A DNA stretch of 64,000 bases from Symbiodinium kawagutii (GCA_009767595.1 VSDK01001545.1:2097-66096), one strand, 5' to 3'. Shown: positions 46,717 through 57,400, counted from the stretch's first letter. Made by a program: numbers and translations. Notes: generated from the letters alone by a model not told the origin.

Positions 46717-47203
46717 TGGTCCATTGATGATCCATTGGGCCTGGGGAGCAGCCCTAGCTCCAGCCTCAGGCCACCATGCCGGAATTGCGGCAGTGCTTGC
46801 CGGAGTGAGGGGCTCCGACTCCCCGGGGTCTTTGCTAAGCAAAGCCTCCGACTTCAATGGCCTCAGTGGCCTTCTTTCGAGCGCTGGAATTTCGGAGCCA
46901 CACGTGGGTGTGGCCTGTCATGATGGGGATAGTGCTAAGGTGCTACATTTCATTGGGACAAGCATGATCATATCATGATCGGTTCCTGCCCATTGGGGGT
47001 TGGTTCAGGGGTTGGTGGATCTTCACCATGGCAACCTACGTGTAACGCCAAGCCATGGAATCCATGGCCAGAAATGTGTAGAGCCAGGGTTAGGCCAGGC
47101 GGCCGATGCCCAGCAGGCCCAACTCTTGGCAGCTCCAGTGGCACGGTCGAAACCAGCTGATCACACGTTTACACGGACCTGTTTACGACCTGATCTTTTG
47201 TGA
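46717..47203 (+). CDS. Unidentified gene end, two exons
   Basis: The first exon (about 46717-46939) reads WGAALAPASGHHAGIAAVLA, GVRGSDSPGSLLSKASDFN, SSAGISEPHVGVACHDGDS and ends at a GTGCTA donor. The second (47099-47203, acceptor TTAGGCCAG) joins at phase 0 and reads AADAQQAQLLAAPVARSKPA, ending TCLRPDLL and TGA. The alanine-rich helices on both sides fit well. Other frames and the minus strand are also open in the first exon. Family unknown. Confidence 0.45.
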
Positions 47204-47304
47204 ATGGCACTGCGTCACATGTTTTGACACTGCTCAAAGGGTTCACTGATGTTCACTGGGAATATTCTTCGAAACTGAGGTAGAAAAGAAAGGATGGCTG
47301 TAAG

Positions 47305-47567
47305 CTGTGCGCCTCCATCGAAGCCCAAGTCGATCCAAGTTTACGTCAACAAAGCTGAGTGTTTGCATATGTTTGCATATATGTTTGCACAGATTTTTCC
47401 ATGCACAGGCTTTGCGCATCCCCAGGCCTGAACGACTGAACTTGAAACCCTGGTTGGTGACAAACTTCATTATGCTGAAAGCCCCAGAAATCCCCAGAAG
47501 CGGTGCCATGCCACCAGCTACTTGCATAGTGGAGATCGGCATCGATGGAGGAGTAGCTGTACCATGA
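47305..47567 (+). CDS. Unidentified exon or exons ending at a stop
   Basis: From 47393 the frame reads FFHAQALRIPRPERLNLKPW, FIMLKAPEIPRSGAMPPAT and IVEIGIDGGVAVP, then TGA, with coherent coding character. Upstream, either a continuous frame from 47307 or a separate frame (APPSKPKSIQVYVNKA) joined by a 34-base GT-AG segment (47359-47392) would be in phase. Family unknown. Confidence 0.45.
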
Positions 47568-48508
47568 GCCCCGGAATTGAACAGCTTGAATTGACGGGAG
47601 CTCTAATTTTTTGTCAAAAATCTAAGCGAAAGACCAACTCGGAAGCCTCAGATGTTGCAGCGAGATATGTGGATGGAGTTCATGGCTCGCTTCACGGAGA
47701 ACTGTTCCTCCTGACAAAGGCACTACATTTGTGCAATTGCGAAAAACGTCAAGATCTGAGGCCGAAACTCTTTGTGTCGTAGAAATTCTGCGCAGAATCC
47801 TTGTGCCTGCCGCTGCTTGACCATGACATGCCATGACCAAGCAGAGGCAGGTCGCAGCTGCGCTCGGAAGGGCTGCAGGTCTCTTTTTGACGGGCGCGGA
47901 CCGCAGTGGTGCAAAAAACAGGTCCGTTAAAGAGCACCATGGGGTTTCCATGGGGCACCCCTTCCATGATATACAATTGGCAACTAGCATTCAGTAGGAT
48001 CAACTAGGGGTTATCGTTAAATCCGGCGCCCTGAATTGAGTAGACCAATGCAATGTACCAGCATGCTGCCGGTTCCTGCCACGAGGGTTTGTCAATGAAT
48101 CGATATTGCCTTGCTGAGCGGAGCACTTTGGACAGCTGGCAGGGGTTGGCATAGTTTCTTGAATGGACACCCAATGTCATCCAACGTCATCACGCCTTTT
48201 GTTTGGTGCTCAAAATCCTAGAGGTCAAAGCCTGACCGAAGAATCAATCAGCTCGGAAGGCTCAATCTTCCGACGCTTTCCAAACCAAGGGACATAGATG
48301 GAGGCCATCTATGGCTAATATAGAGGACTGACCCATGGGGATCCAGACACGGAGATGGTTGATGGTCGGTTCTCCCTCAGGCGTTCAGAAAAATCACGAC
48401 TGGGATACCTTCACCGATGAAGTTGAATTACAACCTGGAAATTGCTGGAATTCGCTTGTTGCCACTGGTCAATTGCAATGTTATCGCATTTTAATACATT
48501 TTATCTAG
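47568..48508. other. Coding strand unclear, no family
   Basis: A 122-codon minus frame (47622-47990) and a plus frame (47522-47782) overlap. Neither has a recognisable domain or splice structure. Beyond 48000 I see nothing. Confidence 0.25.
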
Positions 48509-48755
48509 GGTTTTGGTGGAGAATCAGCGTGTCTTGCTATTGATTTGGGAGGCCATGGCAGCATCATTGCCCGGCCAGCCGGTTGAAGCCATGGACTTTC
48601 CTGAGCTTTTGCAAGGGGTCTCTGCCGCAGAAACCATGAGAGATCTGCAGCAACAGGTCCCAGCGCCGGGGTTGGTTGGCTTTAGCGAGGTCAAGCCATC
48701 ACAACAAAAGCCATGGAACAGCAACTGGAGATGGCGCCAACAGATGGATAGATAG
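48509..48755 (+). CDS. Possible terminal exon, unidentified
   Basis: After a TTTATCTAG|G acceptor the frame reads VLVENQRVLLLIWEAMAASL, GQPVEAMDFPELLQGVSAA and TMRDLQQQVPAPGLVGFSE, staying open into the start of the GAGGA repeat. The first part looks strongly helical and protein-like. A GTCAAG donor at about 48690 may end the exon before the repeat. Confidence 0.45.
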
Positions 48756-48870
48756 GAGAGGAGAAGCGAGGAGAGGAGAGGAGAGGAGAGGAGAGGAGAT
48801 GAGAGGGGAAGGGAGGAGAGAAGAGGAGAGGCGAGGCGAGGCGAGGACAGGAGAGGACAGGACAGGATAG
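48753..48870 (+). repeat. GAGGA pentanucleotide repeat
   Basis: About twenty GAGAG/GAGGC-type five-base units, progressively degenerate toward 48870. Confidence 0.9.
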
Positions 48871-48884
48871 ATGGACCGACAGAC

Positions 48885-49016
48885 AGATTGACAGATAGAT
48901 ACACTAAATGAATAGACGGATAGATTAGATGGATCAGTTAATTAGTGAGTTAGATCGATATATTAATTGATTAGATAGATAGATAGGTAGGTAGATAATT
49001 AGATAGATAGATATGG
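48885..49016 (+). repeat. GATA tetranucleotide repeat
   Basis: Interrupted ATAG/GATA units with TTAG variants, directly after the GAGGA repeat. Confidence 0.85.
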
Positions 49017-49315
49017 GCTTGCGATCACTTGGTACATGTTAGGGTGCACATTCACATGTTCAATTTGTACAGCTTGTGTATGTGGATTGTGTGCCACGAG
49101 CAGTGGGCACATGCTCCGCTCAAAATTGCAACCTTCATAGTGATGAGGACCATCCATTTGGATCCATGTGGGGTTCATTTCCATGTGGTCCATATCCAAT
49201 GTGTTGATCTCCCAGCCTCCATGCTGGGCAATTGCCGTCCAGGGCATCTTGCCAGACTCGCATCGATTCCTGCGGTTGGTGGCCAAGCTTGGAACTGGTC
49301 TCGCCGGCAACTCTG

Positions 49316-49546
49316 ATGGCTGGCTGCATTGACTTGCCAAAATGCAGTATCTTGTTGCTCTTGTTGCGAGCGATCTCCAGAATCTCCGCGCTTTGTCAAT
49401 GAACATGTCAGGTACGTCGTAGTGATTGAAGAGCAACTGCGCCTTTCACCATGTTTGCCATAGCCGAGGACATGTTGGAACAAGCTACCCAGCGCATTTT
49501 TGCTGCCCTGAGCACCCCGGCCCAAGTTCAGCTGCACAGTGGCTGA
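49316..49546 (+). CDS. Exon-like island, frame ambiguous
   Basis: Up to three plus frames read well. One gives VNEHVRYVVVIEEQLRLSP and another YLVALVASDLQNLRALSMN; both cross a GTACGT donor-like site at 49412. The third gives MFAIAEDMLEQATQRIFAAL and STPAQVQLHSG before TGA at 49544. A long minus frame (48999-49436) overlaps. Coding is likely on the plus strand, but the model is unresolved. Confidence 0.35.
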
Positions 49547-49874
49547 AAACCAGTTGTTGAAGGGCCAATAAATAGTTAGCATTAGTTGGTACGTACATTT
49601 TGGTTGCTACTCAATTCTTACATGTTCTTACCAAGAGCATTGATCATTGTCAAGGGGATTAATCAAGGATTCTAGACTTCCACTGGCCGGTGTTGGATCA
49701 TTGCAAAAGGTTGGTGGGATCATGAAGCAGTAAAACCAGCTCATAAAATTGATACTGTTGAGGTGGTCCCTGGGCAGGGGATCAGGCCTAGAACTTTGTC
49801 TTAGGAAATTCATCGCTCAATCATTCGGATTAGACAGCCAGGGGGACTAACTTAAAGCACGGCCTTTTTTTCAG

Positions 49875-50033
49875 GGTGGGTCGCTGCAATTGCGTTTTGC
49901 AGGTTGGATGGAGCAGATGAGCGACTGGGGAGAACGCACACTGGGCACAAGCCTGAATGTGGCGAGGGCGCACCATGGTGCAGCACTATTGGTAGGGTTT
50001 GGGGGGGTGTTGTTTGAACGGCCGCTGTTGTGA
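49875..50033 (+). CDS. Possible terminal exon, unidentified
   Basis: A T-rich tract and CAG at 49874 form a strong acceptor. The frame then reads GSLQLRFAGWMEQMSDWGER, TLGTSLNVARAHHGAALLV and GFGGVLFERPLL before TGA, 52 codons. A GTAGGG donor at 49992 could end it earlier. Family unknown. Confidence 0.5.
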   Translation, partial: GGSLQLRFAGWMEQMSDWGERTLGTSLNVARAHHGAALLVGFGGVLFERPLL

Positions 50034-50792
50034 TCTGGTCTTCCACTATGGTCTTTCAACATGCGTAAGCAGAAGAATGGCCCACGCCCGGTAAGGATGG
50101 TAGGTTTTCGCGTTTTTTAAGATCTCGGAAAGAGAACTTGGGAGTTGGATGCCAGGGAAGCGCGGTTTGTCCAAGGTGAAAAATGTAATTCTGAAGTCGG
50201 CATCGCCAATTGATTATCTCACAACCTTCAGCCGTCGGCCAAGATTTTCCCAGGTATGGGTGTCCAGTTGCATGTGAAAGCTTTACCCTGTAAGAAGCAA
50301 GCTGTGACCGGCGTGACATGTATAAGCAAAGTTGCAAAAAGGTGTGACTGTGACATGTACCTTAATCATTGTATTCGAGCCTTGAAGCCTTTGAAGAGGG
50401 CTTGGGGGTGAAGAGAAGAGGACAAGCAGAGGAAGACCACGAAGAGGAGGGGAAAGACGAGAAAGATAGATAAGATAGAGACGAGGTAAGTCAAGATGGT
50501 TGGTCCTTCGGAGGGCGCACGCAAAACATAAGTCAAGATGGCTGGTACAGATGGAGCATTGCAGCCACGCAACACCACTCTCAGAAACACACAAAAGAGC
50601 CAATTCAATCCATTGCATCGTCTCCCACTCAAAACGCCAGTAGACCGGCAGATTCGTCCTGCTGATGAACAGGCTGTTTGCCTCGCAAAATGGTAGTAGT
50701 CTTCAGGCCAGCTCTTTCAACAAGCCAGCAATCCTGCAGATGGAAGTGTTCACACTAGGCTTTGTGCTGTTCAATTGTCTAGGTGGGGATAG

Positions 50793-51158
50793 GTGTGTAG
50801 AATGAATGCATGTAAATATGTAAACTCTAGACCTTTTGAGCAGCACCGAACCCATGATGCCAATCCGGTGCTCAGGTACTGCTCTGTGGTGTGCATTTGC
50901 CATCGCCGGGGTTTGCGTGCCATAGCCCTGCGAGCCATCCAACAGCTGCAGATCAAGGGTATGGAAGTGCCGAGTCCCGACCGCACTTTGGGTCAGCCTT
51001 GGCTTACAATTTGGATACCGCACCTTATACGTTGGTTCCTTTACCATCCTTTACCATCCTTTACCATCCCTTACCCAGCTTACGCCCAGTCAATCGTTGC
51101 CATTCCGCGTGCCAATTTCACAACACAAACCATGAATTCACCCAGAGATTCACCCTGA
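50793..51158 (+). CDS. Coding-like island, two overlapping frames
   Basis: One plus frame runs 121 codons and includes FEQHRTHDANPVLR and ALRAIQQLQIKGMEVPSPD. A second (50891-51211) runs 106 codons. An AG|GTACTG donor follows VLR and CAACAG|CTGCAG gives an acceptor, so several exon choices exist. Probably upstream exons of the gene at 51213. Confidence 0.35.
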   Translation: MCRMNACKYVNSRPFEQHRTHDANPVLRYCSVVCICHRRGLRAIALRAIQQLQIKGMEVPSPDRTLGQPWLTIWIPHLIRWFLYHPLPSFTIPYPAYAQSIVAIPRANFTTQTMNSPRDSP

Positions 51159-51212
51159 GCGCCCAGTCCCTTGCTGGCTTGTGTGTTGTGAATTGCCGTG
51201 ATGTTTGTTGAG

Positions 51213-52393
51213 GATTTGCTCATTGGCATTGGCCGTCGACGTGTGCGTACTGGATGGCCAAGTGCTCCAAGCGAAAGAACTGTTTCTCCAGGCGCAAGAG
51301 GCCGCAGCAGAGAAACTCCAACGCTTCGCTGCCGTGCGCTCTCCGCTGTTGAGTGGCAGATCAGCTCCTCTCGAGATGGATGGCCTTGATTTGGATCCAA
51401 GCCTTGACCCCGAGGATGCAGAGAACCTCCCTGCAACGGATGAAGCTGCACTGCAGACAGATGGTATGCCAACCTGGCTGAGCCCTCGTGAGGGGCATTT
51501 AATTGCACTGATTGCCTGTCATGTGCCGTGGCTGCATGCGATAACTCTCGGTGTTCGGATGTGATAGTAGCTCCAGTGCATGAGTCATGCTGTCTTATTT
51601 ATTTATTTGGGCTGATTCAAAAATGCATTTTGAAACACGTATCATTGTTGGCCGGCAATGACGTCATCAGGTGTCAATTTCGTACTCGGGGACCACCAAT
51701 ACATGTGGTAGGCTTTCCTGCCATGTTTCTTGACACGGGCGGGGTAGTTCCATAAGATATAGATCATACATATAAGATTAATATGGCTATTGTGGCCATG
51801 GATTTTGAAGCCTCCCTGCCTTTTCGGTGCCTTCTTTTCGGGGAATGATTTTTGAAGAGTTGAAAGACAACGTCAGCGTCCAATGGTTGGAGAAAGATCA
51901 AAGAGAAAGAGAAACAGATTGCACTATCCCTCAAGCATGGGTTTATCGTTTCTCCGTGCATGAATGGTTCCCGCCAAAAATTCCGGGAAGTGAGAGGAAG
52001 CTGTTTGAAGCAGGTTGCCCTATCTGGAGAATTCTGTCACAATGACTACGGTTTGTTCAGCAACCTTTATGCTGGGCGGTTCTGGAAAGATTCAATTCCA
52101 AAACTCCAGCCATAGGTAACCCCAGGAAAGTGCTGGAAAGATTCCAAGCCACTTCACAATCAGATCCCCATGGCTTTGCTCAGGTGGTGGTTCTGAATCA
52201 CTTTGCGCCGCTGCGTTTCACGTTCTGGAGGGCGACTGCGTCGCAGGCAGAGCTTGTGTCGGCTGGGGCTTTGCAGGGCGAGGCGCAGCCGCTGCGGAGT
52301 CCGTTGCTGGAAGTGCTGGATCCCGTGGAAGTGCTGAGGGATGGGCTGCACCTTCTGAAGTGTTTTGGCGCAGTCAGGACTGGGAGGTATTGA
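51213..52393 (+). CDS. Unidentified gene, three phase-consistent exons
   Basis: Exon 51213-51463 (acceptor TTGTTGAG|G, donor GTATGC), exon 51671-51707 (acceptor ACGTCATCAG, donor GTAGGC) and exon 52126-52393 (acceptor CCCCAG) join with matching phases. The product begins with a helical block (VLQAKELFLQAQEAAAEKLQ) and an acidic stretch (LDLDPSLDPEDAENLPATDE). It continues VNFVLGDHQYMW and VLERFQATSQSDPHGFAQV, then NHFAPLRFTFWRATASQAEL, and ends LLKCFGAVRTGRY at a stop. The 5' end lies upstream. I do not recognise the family; the acidic linker suggests a cytosolic or nuclear protein. A GTATTG donor at 52387 could extend the gene. Confidence 0.6.
51827..52045 (+). other. Open frame inside a putative intron
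   Basis: A 72-codon plus frame reads MIFEELKDNVSVQWLEKDQ, RERETDCTIPQAWVYRFSV and ends IWRILSQ. It looks protein-like, but it lies between exons that already join in phase and it lacks a clear acceptor. It may be an alternative exon or chance. Confidence 0.3.
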
Positions 52394-52639
52394 TGGAGCA
52401 TGATCGAACTAATCAAAGGAAGTTTGGAAGTCAAACGTCCGACTTATGGATACTTATGGAAAGTTGCAGCAGTCAGTCAGTCAATCAGATCACAGAGATC
52501 CGTCAGATCAGGGGATATACGAGCGTGAATAGGAGAAAGTGCGCGAACGTGCGCAAAATGTTGCGACCAGGCTTTGTGCGCCGGGATGTATCACCAGGTA
52601 GGCTCCTCAAAACGGGGGGTGCGGAGGTCAGTTGGGACA

Positions 52640-53000
52640 AGGATCAGCAAAAAGTGCACCTCGCTCTGGCAAAACGCATGTTTGGAAGTCAAAATCATCA
52701 AAAACTGTCATGTTTGAGGCTACTTTTGAAACCGAGATTTGAAAAAAGTGCAGGGTGCTGTGGCGAAACGCGCGTTTGTAAGTCAAAACCTAAAAAGAAA
52801 AGTTGCGGGTGTCAGGACACTTTTGGAAGATGAGATGTTGAAAAAGTGCACGGCGCTGTGGCAAATACACATTTGCAAAGTCAAAATCGTAAAAAACTGA
52901 CATGGCGGGGACGTTTAGGGAAGATCAAGTGCACGGTGCTCTGGCGAAACGCGCGTTCGCAAGTGAAAAACCTGAGGGTTTTGCCACGTGTTTGGAGGCT
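52640..53000 (+). repeat. About four tandem copies of a 75-100-bp repeat
   Basis: Units start near 52648, 52741, 52840 and 52929. Each begins AAAAAGTGCACGG, continues CTGTGGCGAAACGCGCGTT, then AAGTCAAAATC and a poor TTTGGAAGATGAG tail. A partial related piece lies at about 52540. The AAACGCGCGTTT core is self-complementary. Confidence 0.65.
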
Positions 53001-53037
53001 CATCATCATCATCACCACCATCATCATCACCACCATC

Positions 53038-53069
<32 letters not shown>

Positions 53070-53098
53070 CACCATCATCGTCACCATCATCAGCATCG
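53001..53098 (+). repeat. CATCAC/CAT trinucleotide microsatellite
   Basis: About thirty CAT and CAC units. A poly-His frame through it is not evidence of a protein. Confidence 0.95.
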
Positions 53099-53109
53099 CA
53101 ATCTTCATC

Positions 53110-53460
53110 ATTGCCATAGCAAGCCCTTTATCATGCAGCAGCCAAGCAAGTGTCACAACCAAGTATCCAGCCAAGTTAGTGCCAGAGCCAAGTAAGCCCT
53201 ACAGCCAGGTAAGTGCAAGCCAAGGAAGTCAGCCACGTAAGTGCCACAACCAACTAAGTGTTGTAGCCAAGTAGGACACCAGAGAAAAGACACCAGAGCA
53301 AAAACACAAAGTAGAAACGCCAGAAAACAAAAACCACGTGTCAAGGAAAAACACCAGTCAAGGATCGACACCAGTCAATGAAAAACACCAGAGCAAAAAA
53401 AAAAAAAAAACACCAGAGCAAAAACACCAGCAAAAAAAAACAGAGACAAAAAGCACCTTT
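53110..53460 (+). repeat. Degenerate AGCCAAGTAAGTGC and ACACCAGAGCAAAA repeats
   Basis: From 53140 to 53275 words near AGCCAAGTAAGTGCCAC recur about every 16-20 bases. From 53278 to 53445 the word ACACCAGAGCAAAA recurs, with poly-A expansions. Confidence 0.6.
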
Positions 53461-54889
53461 GTTTCAGAAACTGGTGAGATATTCGACGGCATTACAGTAA
53501 TTGGCTGTATTTAGTGTACTTGGCATTTGTCAGGCATTCATGATCATTCACGAAGATTTTTGTTTAATGAAATTATGGATTTTAGAGATGCCTCGTGATT
53601 AATCAATGGTTTTTTACCCTTATCCCTGCCAACGGGGATATACACTGGCATGACATCTCCAATGCACAGAAGTAAGAGTCAGAGATCAATCCAAAGGCCA
53701 GGGTTGCCAAAACACGTCATGTGATACAATTTGTTGAGTAACGGTTTGACTCAGTTGCCCTATGGGCTTGACCATGTTGTTTCCCCACTGCTCCACCGTA
53801 AGTGATTATTCTTAGGTTAGGGGCTGGCCATTAACTGTGTCCACTCAACGTGTCAATGCAATCGAACACAGGAGATCACAGGAGTCACAGCCGGCGGCCA
53901 AGGTCAGCATACAACTTCGCGACAAGTCCGAATGCTCACGAGACCATTGCTTTGCTCGGGGATGCTGATGGGCGAGGTGCCGTTTGGGGCCGCACAGAGG
54001 CATAGTGACATAGCTTCAAGGTATACACATTGGTAGGCTGCAGATAGATCGATAAATAGATCGGTAGATAGACAGATAGATGGAATCAGAACTCAGGCAT
54101 CATGCAGTCCAAGCTTGTCTATATAGAAGGTTCTTAACTTACGGGCAGCTTTTGGAAGCCCTGGCGAAAATGGATAAAAAGAGAGAGGTGGATGGAGAGG
54201 TGTGCAGGTATACGCATGGCATGGAAATGGAAAAATGTGTATCCATGGTTAGACGCAGCCTCAACCATGTGCGGTACATATACACACGTGTTCTAAAGTT
54301 TGTCTTCTCCATTTGGTTTCGTAAAGAGGTGAAGCGACTGTATGGTTCTTAGTCATTTACATATTGTGCATTTGATTTGCCTGCCAGAAATATCGGACCA
54401 ACAAAAAACTCAAAGCATACCATATATCATATATCGCACTATATCTCATACTGGTCTCCTGCTATTTTTTCCTGCAACCCAATATATGAATAAGAGTCTT
54501 CCCTTCATCACTTTTCAATTCATAGAAGGCCGGAGTTCAACTCGGCTGTGAAATTCTGCACCAACCTGCTGCCTACTGTGCGTGTGGGTCTTCAGCAGGT
54601 ACTGATGAAGCACTGGTGAAAAGCACCAATCCAACGATTGTTGATAGATATGAATAAATCTGAAAAATAGTGAGGTTGCTGATTACCAAGCTTCAATAAC
54701 CAGTAGAGACATCGCTCGGCTCATCATGGTCTGTGTTTGGCTTCATAGCCAGCATTTTTCTTCTAGGCGCCTCAATTAAGTTTAGTTGTCTTGCCCTCCC
54801 TCACCGAATGGTGGCAGAGGAGGCTTCTACCGCTCCCTCTTCCCATGGGCAGGCTAAAAAACAGTAGTGACCCTTAAAAAAAACATTCT
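53461..54889. other. No gene recognised
   Basis: It contains a short GATA run at 54043-54085 and small frames (54080-54352 plus). Nothing shows paired splice sites or a family motif. Confidence 0.45.
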
Positions 54890-54937
54890 TTGGAGGGAAG
54901 ATCCAAGGGAAGTTCCAAGGGAAGTTCCAAGAATTCC

Positions 54938-55381
54938 ATGTCGCCAGGTCGCAGGTATCGCCTGGCCTTGAGATATCTGATGTCACCAGCCGCGCGGCTC
55001 GTGATGGAAGGCTACCCCAAATGCGGCTTGCAGGAAATGATCGTTGCTGAAGGATTAGACTTGGAGGACTTGGCCCGCAATGGTCTCATAGAGCCTCCCC
55101 TGAAGGGAGAGGAAGTGCAGGTCCTAGAGAACCCGGAGGAGCCATCGAATCAAGACAAGTTGGACCAAAGAAGCCACATCCTCGGTCTCTTGCTGCACCT
55201 AGACGGCTCCCGACCTCTTTGCCGAGACGAGTTGGATGATTATATGAAGACCGTAGGTCGCCGGAAGATTAAGCGCCCTGGAGTGGTCCTACAATGCTTT
55301 CGAATGGCCGCCAAACTGGCTGAGTTAGGTGCCCGCGCATTGGTCTTCCGCAATGAAAGAGTGCTTCGGCAAGATGGCTGA
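54938..55381 (+). CDS. Unidentified 147-residue open frame, helical, charged
   Basis: A single 444-base frame from the ATG at 54938 to TGA reads RLALRYLMSPAARLVMEGYP, QEMIVAEGLDLEDLARNGLI, SHILGLLLHLDGSRPLCRDE and CFRMAAKLAELGARALVF. Composition and length make it one of the clearest coding stretches. The frame is open upstream to about 54890 through an AAGTTCCAAGGG repeat, so an acceptor may replace the ATG. A GC site near the end (AGATG|GCTGATG) could splice it to the PPR exon downstream. No family is recognised. Confidence 0.65.
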   Translation: MSPGRRYRLALRYLMSPAARLVMEGYPKCGLQEMIVAEGLDLEDLARNGLIEPPLKGEEVQVLENPEEPSNQDKLDQRSHILGLLLHLDGSRPLCRDELDDYMKTVGRRKIKRPGVVLQCFRMAAKLAELGARALVFRNERVLRQDG

Positions 55382-55589
55382 TGGGGAGGATATCGGATGA
55401 TGTTGTTTGACCAGCATGACGAAAGTGCAACTAAAGCTAGAAGATACTGCAAGGCTTTAAGGGGCAGCTATGAGATGCTATGAGGATCCAGACGTTCCAT
55501 GATCATGTTGCACAAATTGTTGTTGGTGTTGTTGCTCTCGTCGTCCCAGTTTTCATGCCTGGGGTGTGGACCGTGTGGATACATGCGGA

Positions 55590-55599
55590 NNNNNNNNNN
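55590..55599. other. Assembly gap of 10 N
   Basis: A ten-base N run, probably a fixed-size gap placeholder. It lies at the 5' edge of the PPR exon, so the true acceptor may be missing. Confidence 0.99.
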
Positions 55600-55603
55600 G
55601 GAA

Positions 55604-57400
55604 TGCCCGCTGAACTTGAAGGAGCAGCTGTGCACCTTGCAGATACAGAATCCAACAGCTACAAGGCATTTGGCGCCAGACGCTGACAGCTGCGCTGCTG
55701 CCATTGAAGCACTCTTTGCTTCTGGGGCGGCTGATGCTGCTGAAATGATCTACCGAAAATGTCGCTCCGCCTTTTTGCCGAATCCAGCCCTGTATAGTGC
55801 TGTGATCTTTGGACGCTTGTCGTGCGGCGATGGTCAAGGTGCCACTGATGCAATGATGGATTTACAAGCTGCCGGCTTCACGCCACATCAGCGTTTCCTT
55901 GCCAGATCCTTGCGGCTCATGGGCCCATTTTGCCAGCAGGGGTTGCTGCTCATCGAACAGCTGGGCTTGGAGACGATGCAGCGGAAGCTGCTACATGTTC
56001 TGATGGAAGCTTGCAATGCATCGCCTTCTCCCGCATCCAGCATCTTACAAGTCTACAGCTTCCTGAGGCAAAAGGAGTCCCTCGTTGCGAAGTAAGAATC
56101 AATGGTGGTCCAAAGGTCTTCTTTCAGTTTGCCACGCCTACCTTGGTCTTCATGGGGTTATGCAAATCCTTGCATCATTTTGGGTTGCCAGGCGGCGGTG
56201 ACTCCATCCATAAAAGCATATACAACCAGCTTCTTCTGGACACACACACACATATATATATGTATATATACATATATATATAGAGAGAGAGAATATATGC
56301 ATATGTATATATACACACGCAGGCATACTGTCGATGTACATGACATTTTTCGGATTCCCATTTTCGATTGTATGTGCGCACGTATTCCTGCATAGATGTG
56401 CAAGACCTTGTAGGGGGTTAACCTTCATGATTCACATGCCTGTTGAGCTCCTGGTTCAGCGGCAGCTCTCCTGATTTGGATTCCAAGTTCGGCACAAGTT
56501 TGCACAGTCCCACGTTCGGCCATCATGCCCAATTCTTCTTTGGTAAATGACCGGGCTGCCATTGTTGGTTTGGATCCCCACTAAAATTGTGAGTATCTAT
56601 ATGTATCTATGGATATCTTTGGCTCAGTGTTTCTTGTCGTTTGTTGTTCGGCATTGGCTGCCACAACCCCCAAAACCCTGTGAAGGCCTCAATAGTTTGG
56701 AATGGACGCAGTTTTTGAACTGCCAATTTGGGGTGTGCGTTGACATGCTCTCATAAGCAATACGGTGGCCATTGTGGCTATTTGTTGGTTAATCTATGTT
56801 AATTTGAAAGTGTTGGTGATGGATCGCTTGATAAGGTGTCGTTTGTTGGCTGGGTTTTCTTGGTTAGTTGCTTGCTGGTTGATCTTTGCTGAGGATGTCA
56901 CACGGTTGGGCATGATTGAATGACTGATATATGACTGACTATCGACTGTCAAGAATGATCAAGATCGGTCATTGTCAAAGCTCATTGTCAAACCATGTCA
57001 AATCCCTTTATATAGCTCTTGATAATTTGACACGGACCGATGATTATTACTACTATTATTATTGTTATTATCATTTATTATCATTGTTATTGCTATTATA
57101 GCTACTATTGTTCTCCTTATTAATGATCATTGTCAAATCCCTTTCCCTTCTGTCAGACCCCTGTGGCTGACAAGTGGGACCATCTATTTTCATAGCCTTT
57201 CGCTGAGATGGGACGCGAGCTCCGACACCACTTTCGGCATACTGCGAGCCCTTTGCGGCATGCCCGATGCTGACTCCGCCATCCAGGAATGTTTTGGAGA
57301 TTCATTTGGTGAAGCATGGGAGGGTGGCCATGCATCATCATCACAATTGTACGGATGCATTTTGAGAAACAATTGGCTGTTTCTAGTTTCAAGGTGTTGA
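55604..57400 (+). CDS. Pentatricopeptide-repeat (PPR) protein, internal exons
   Basis: The exon from the gap to 56091 ends at a consensus GTAAGA donor. It encodes helical pairs: DADSCAAAIEALFASGAADA, AEMIYRKCRSAFLPNP, then ALYSAVIFGRLSCGDGQGA with MMDLQAAGFTP, a typical 35-residue PPR spacing. Further helices follow (LLLIEQLGLETMQRKLLHVL). Exon 57157 to about 57400 (acceptor CCCTTCTGTCAG) joins at phase 2 and reads SLRWDASSDTTFGILRALCG and DADSAIQECFGDSFGEAWEG. PPR proteins bind organellar RNA in a sequence-specific way and act in editing, cleavage or stability, so mitochondrial or plastid location is likely. No targeting peptide is seen because the 5' end is missing. Confidence 0.6.
56092..57156. 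other. Large intron of the PPR gene
   Basis: It contains AT simple sequence with a GA run (56250-56300) and an ATT/ATC repeat near 57040-57110 shortly before the acceptor. No separate gene is seen. Confidence 0.45.

Noticed and set aside
46606-46857. Minus-strand frame ending in poly-His
   Set aside because: The GAT repeat forms half of it. The rest is the complement of a better plus-strand exon.
47622-47990. 122-codon minus frame
   Set aside because: No recognisable family and no supporting splice structure. Plus frames also overlap.
48999-49436. 145-codon minus frame
   Set aside because: No domain or splice sites. Plus frames across it end at a GTACGT donor-like site and read at least as well.
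50283-50632. Hydrophobic minus frames resembling a membrane protein
   Set aside because: They are the complement of GA-rich plus sequence that carries a GTAAGT donor at 50486; composition alone explains the hydrophobicity.
52902-53195. Poly-histidine protein
   Set aside because: Generated by the CAT/CAC repeat; the other frame and strand give Ile/Met runs.
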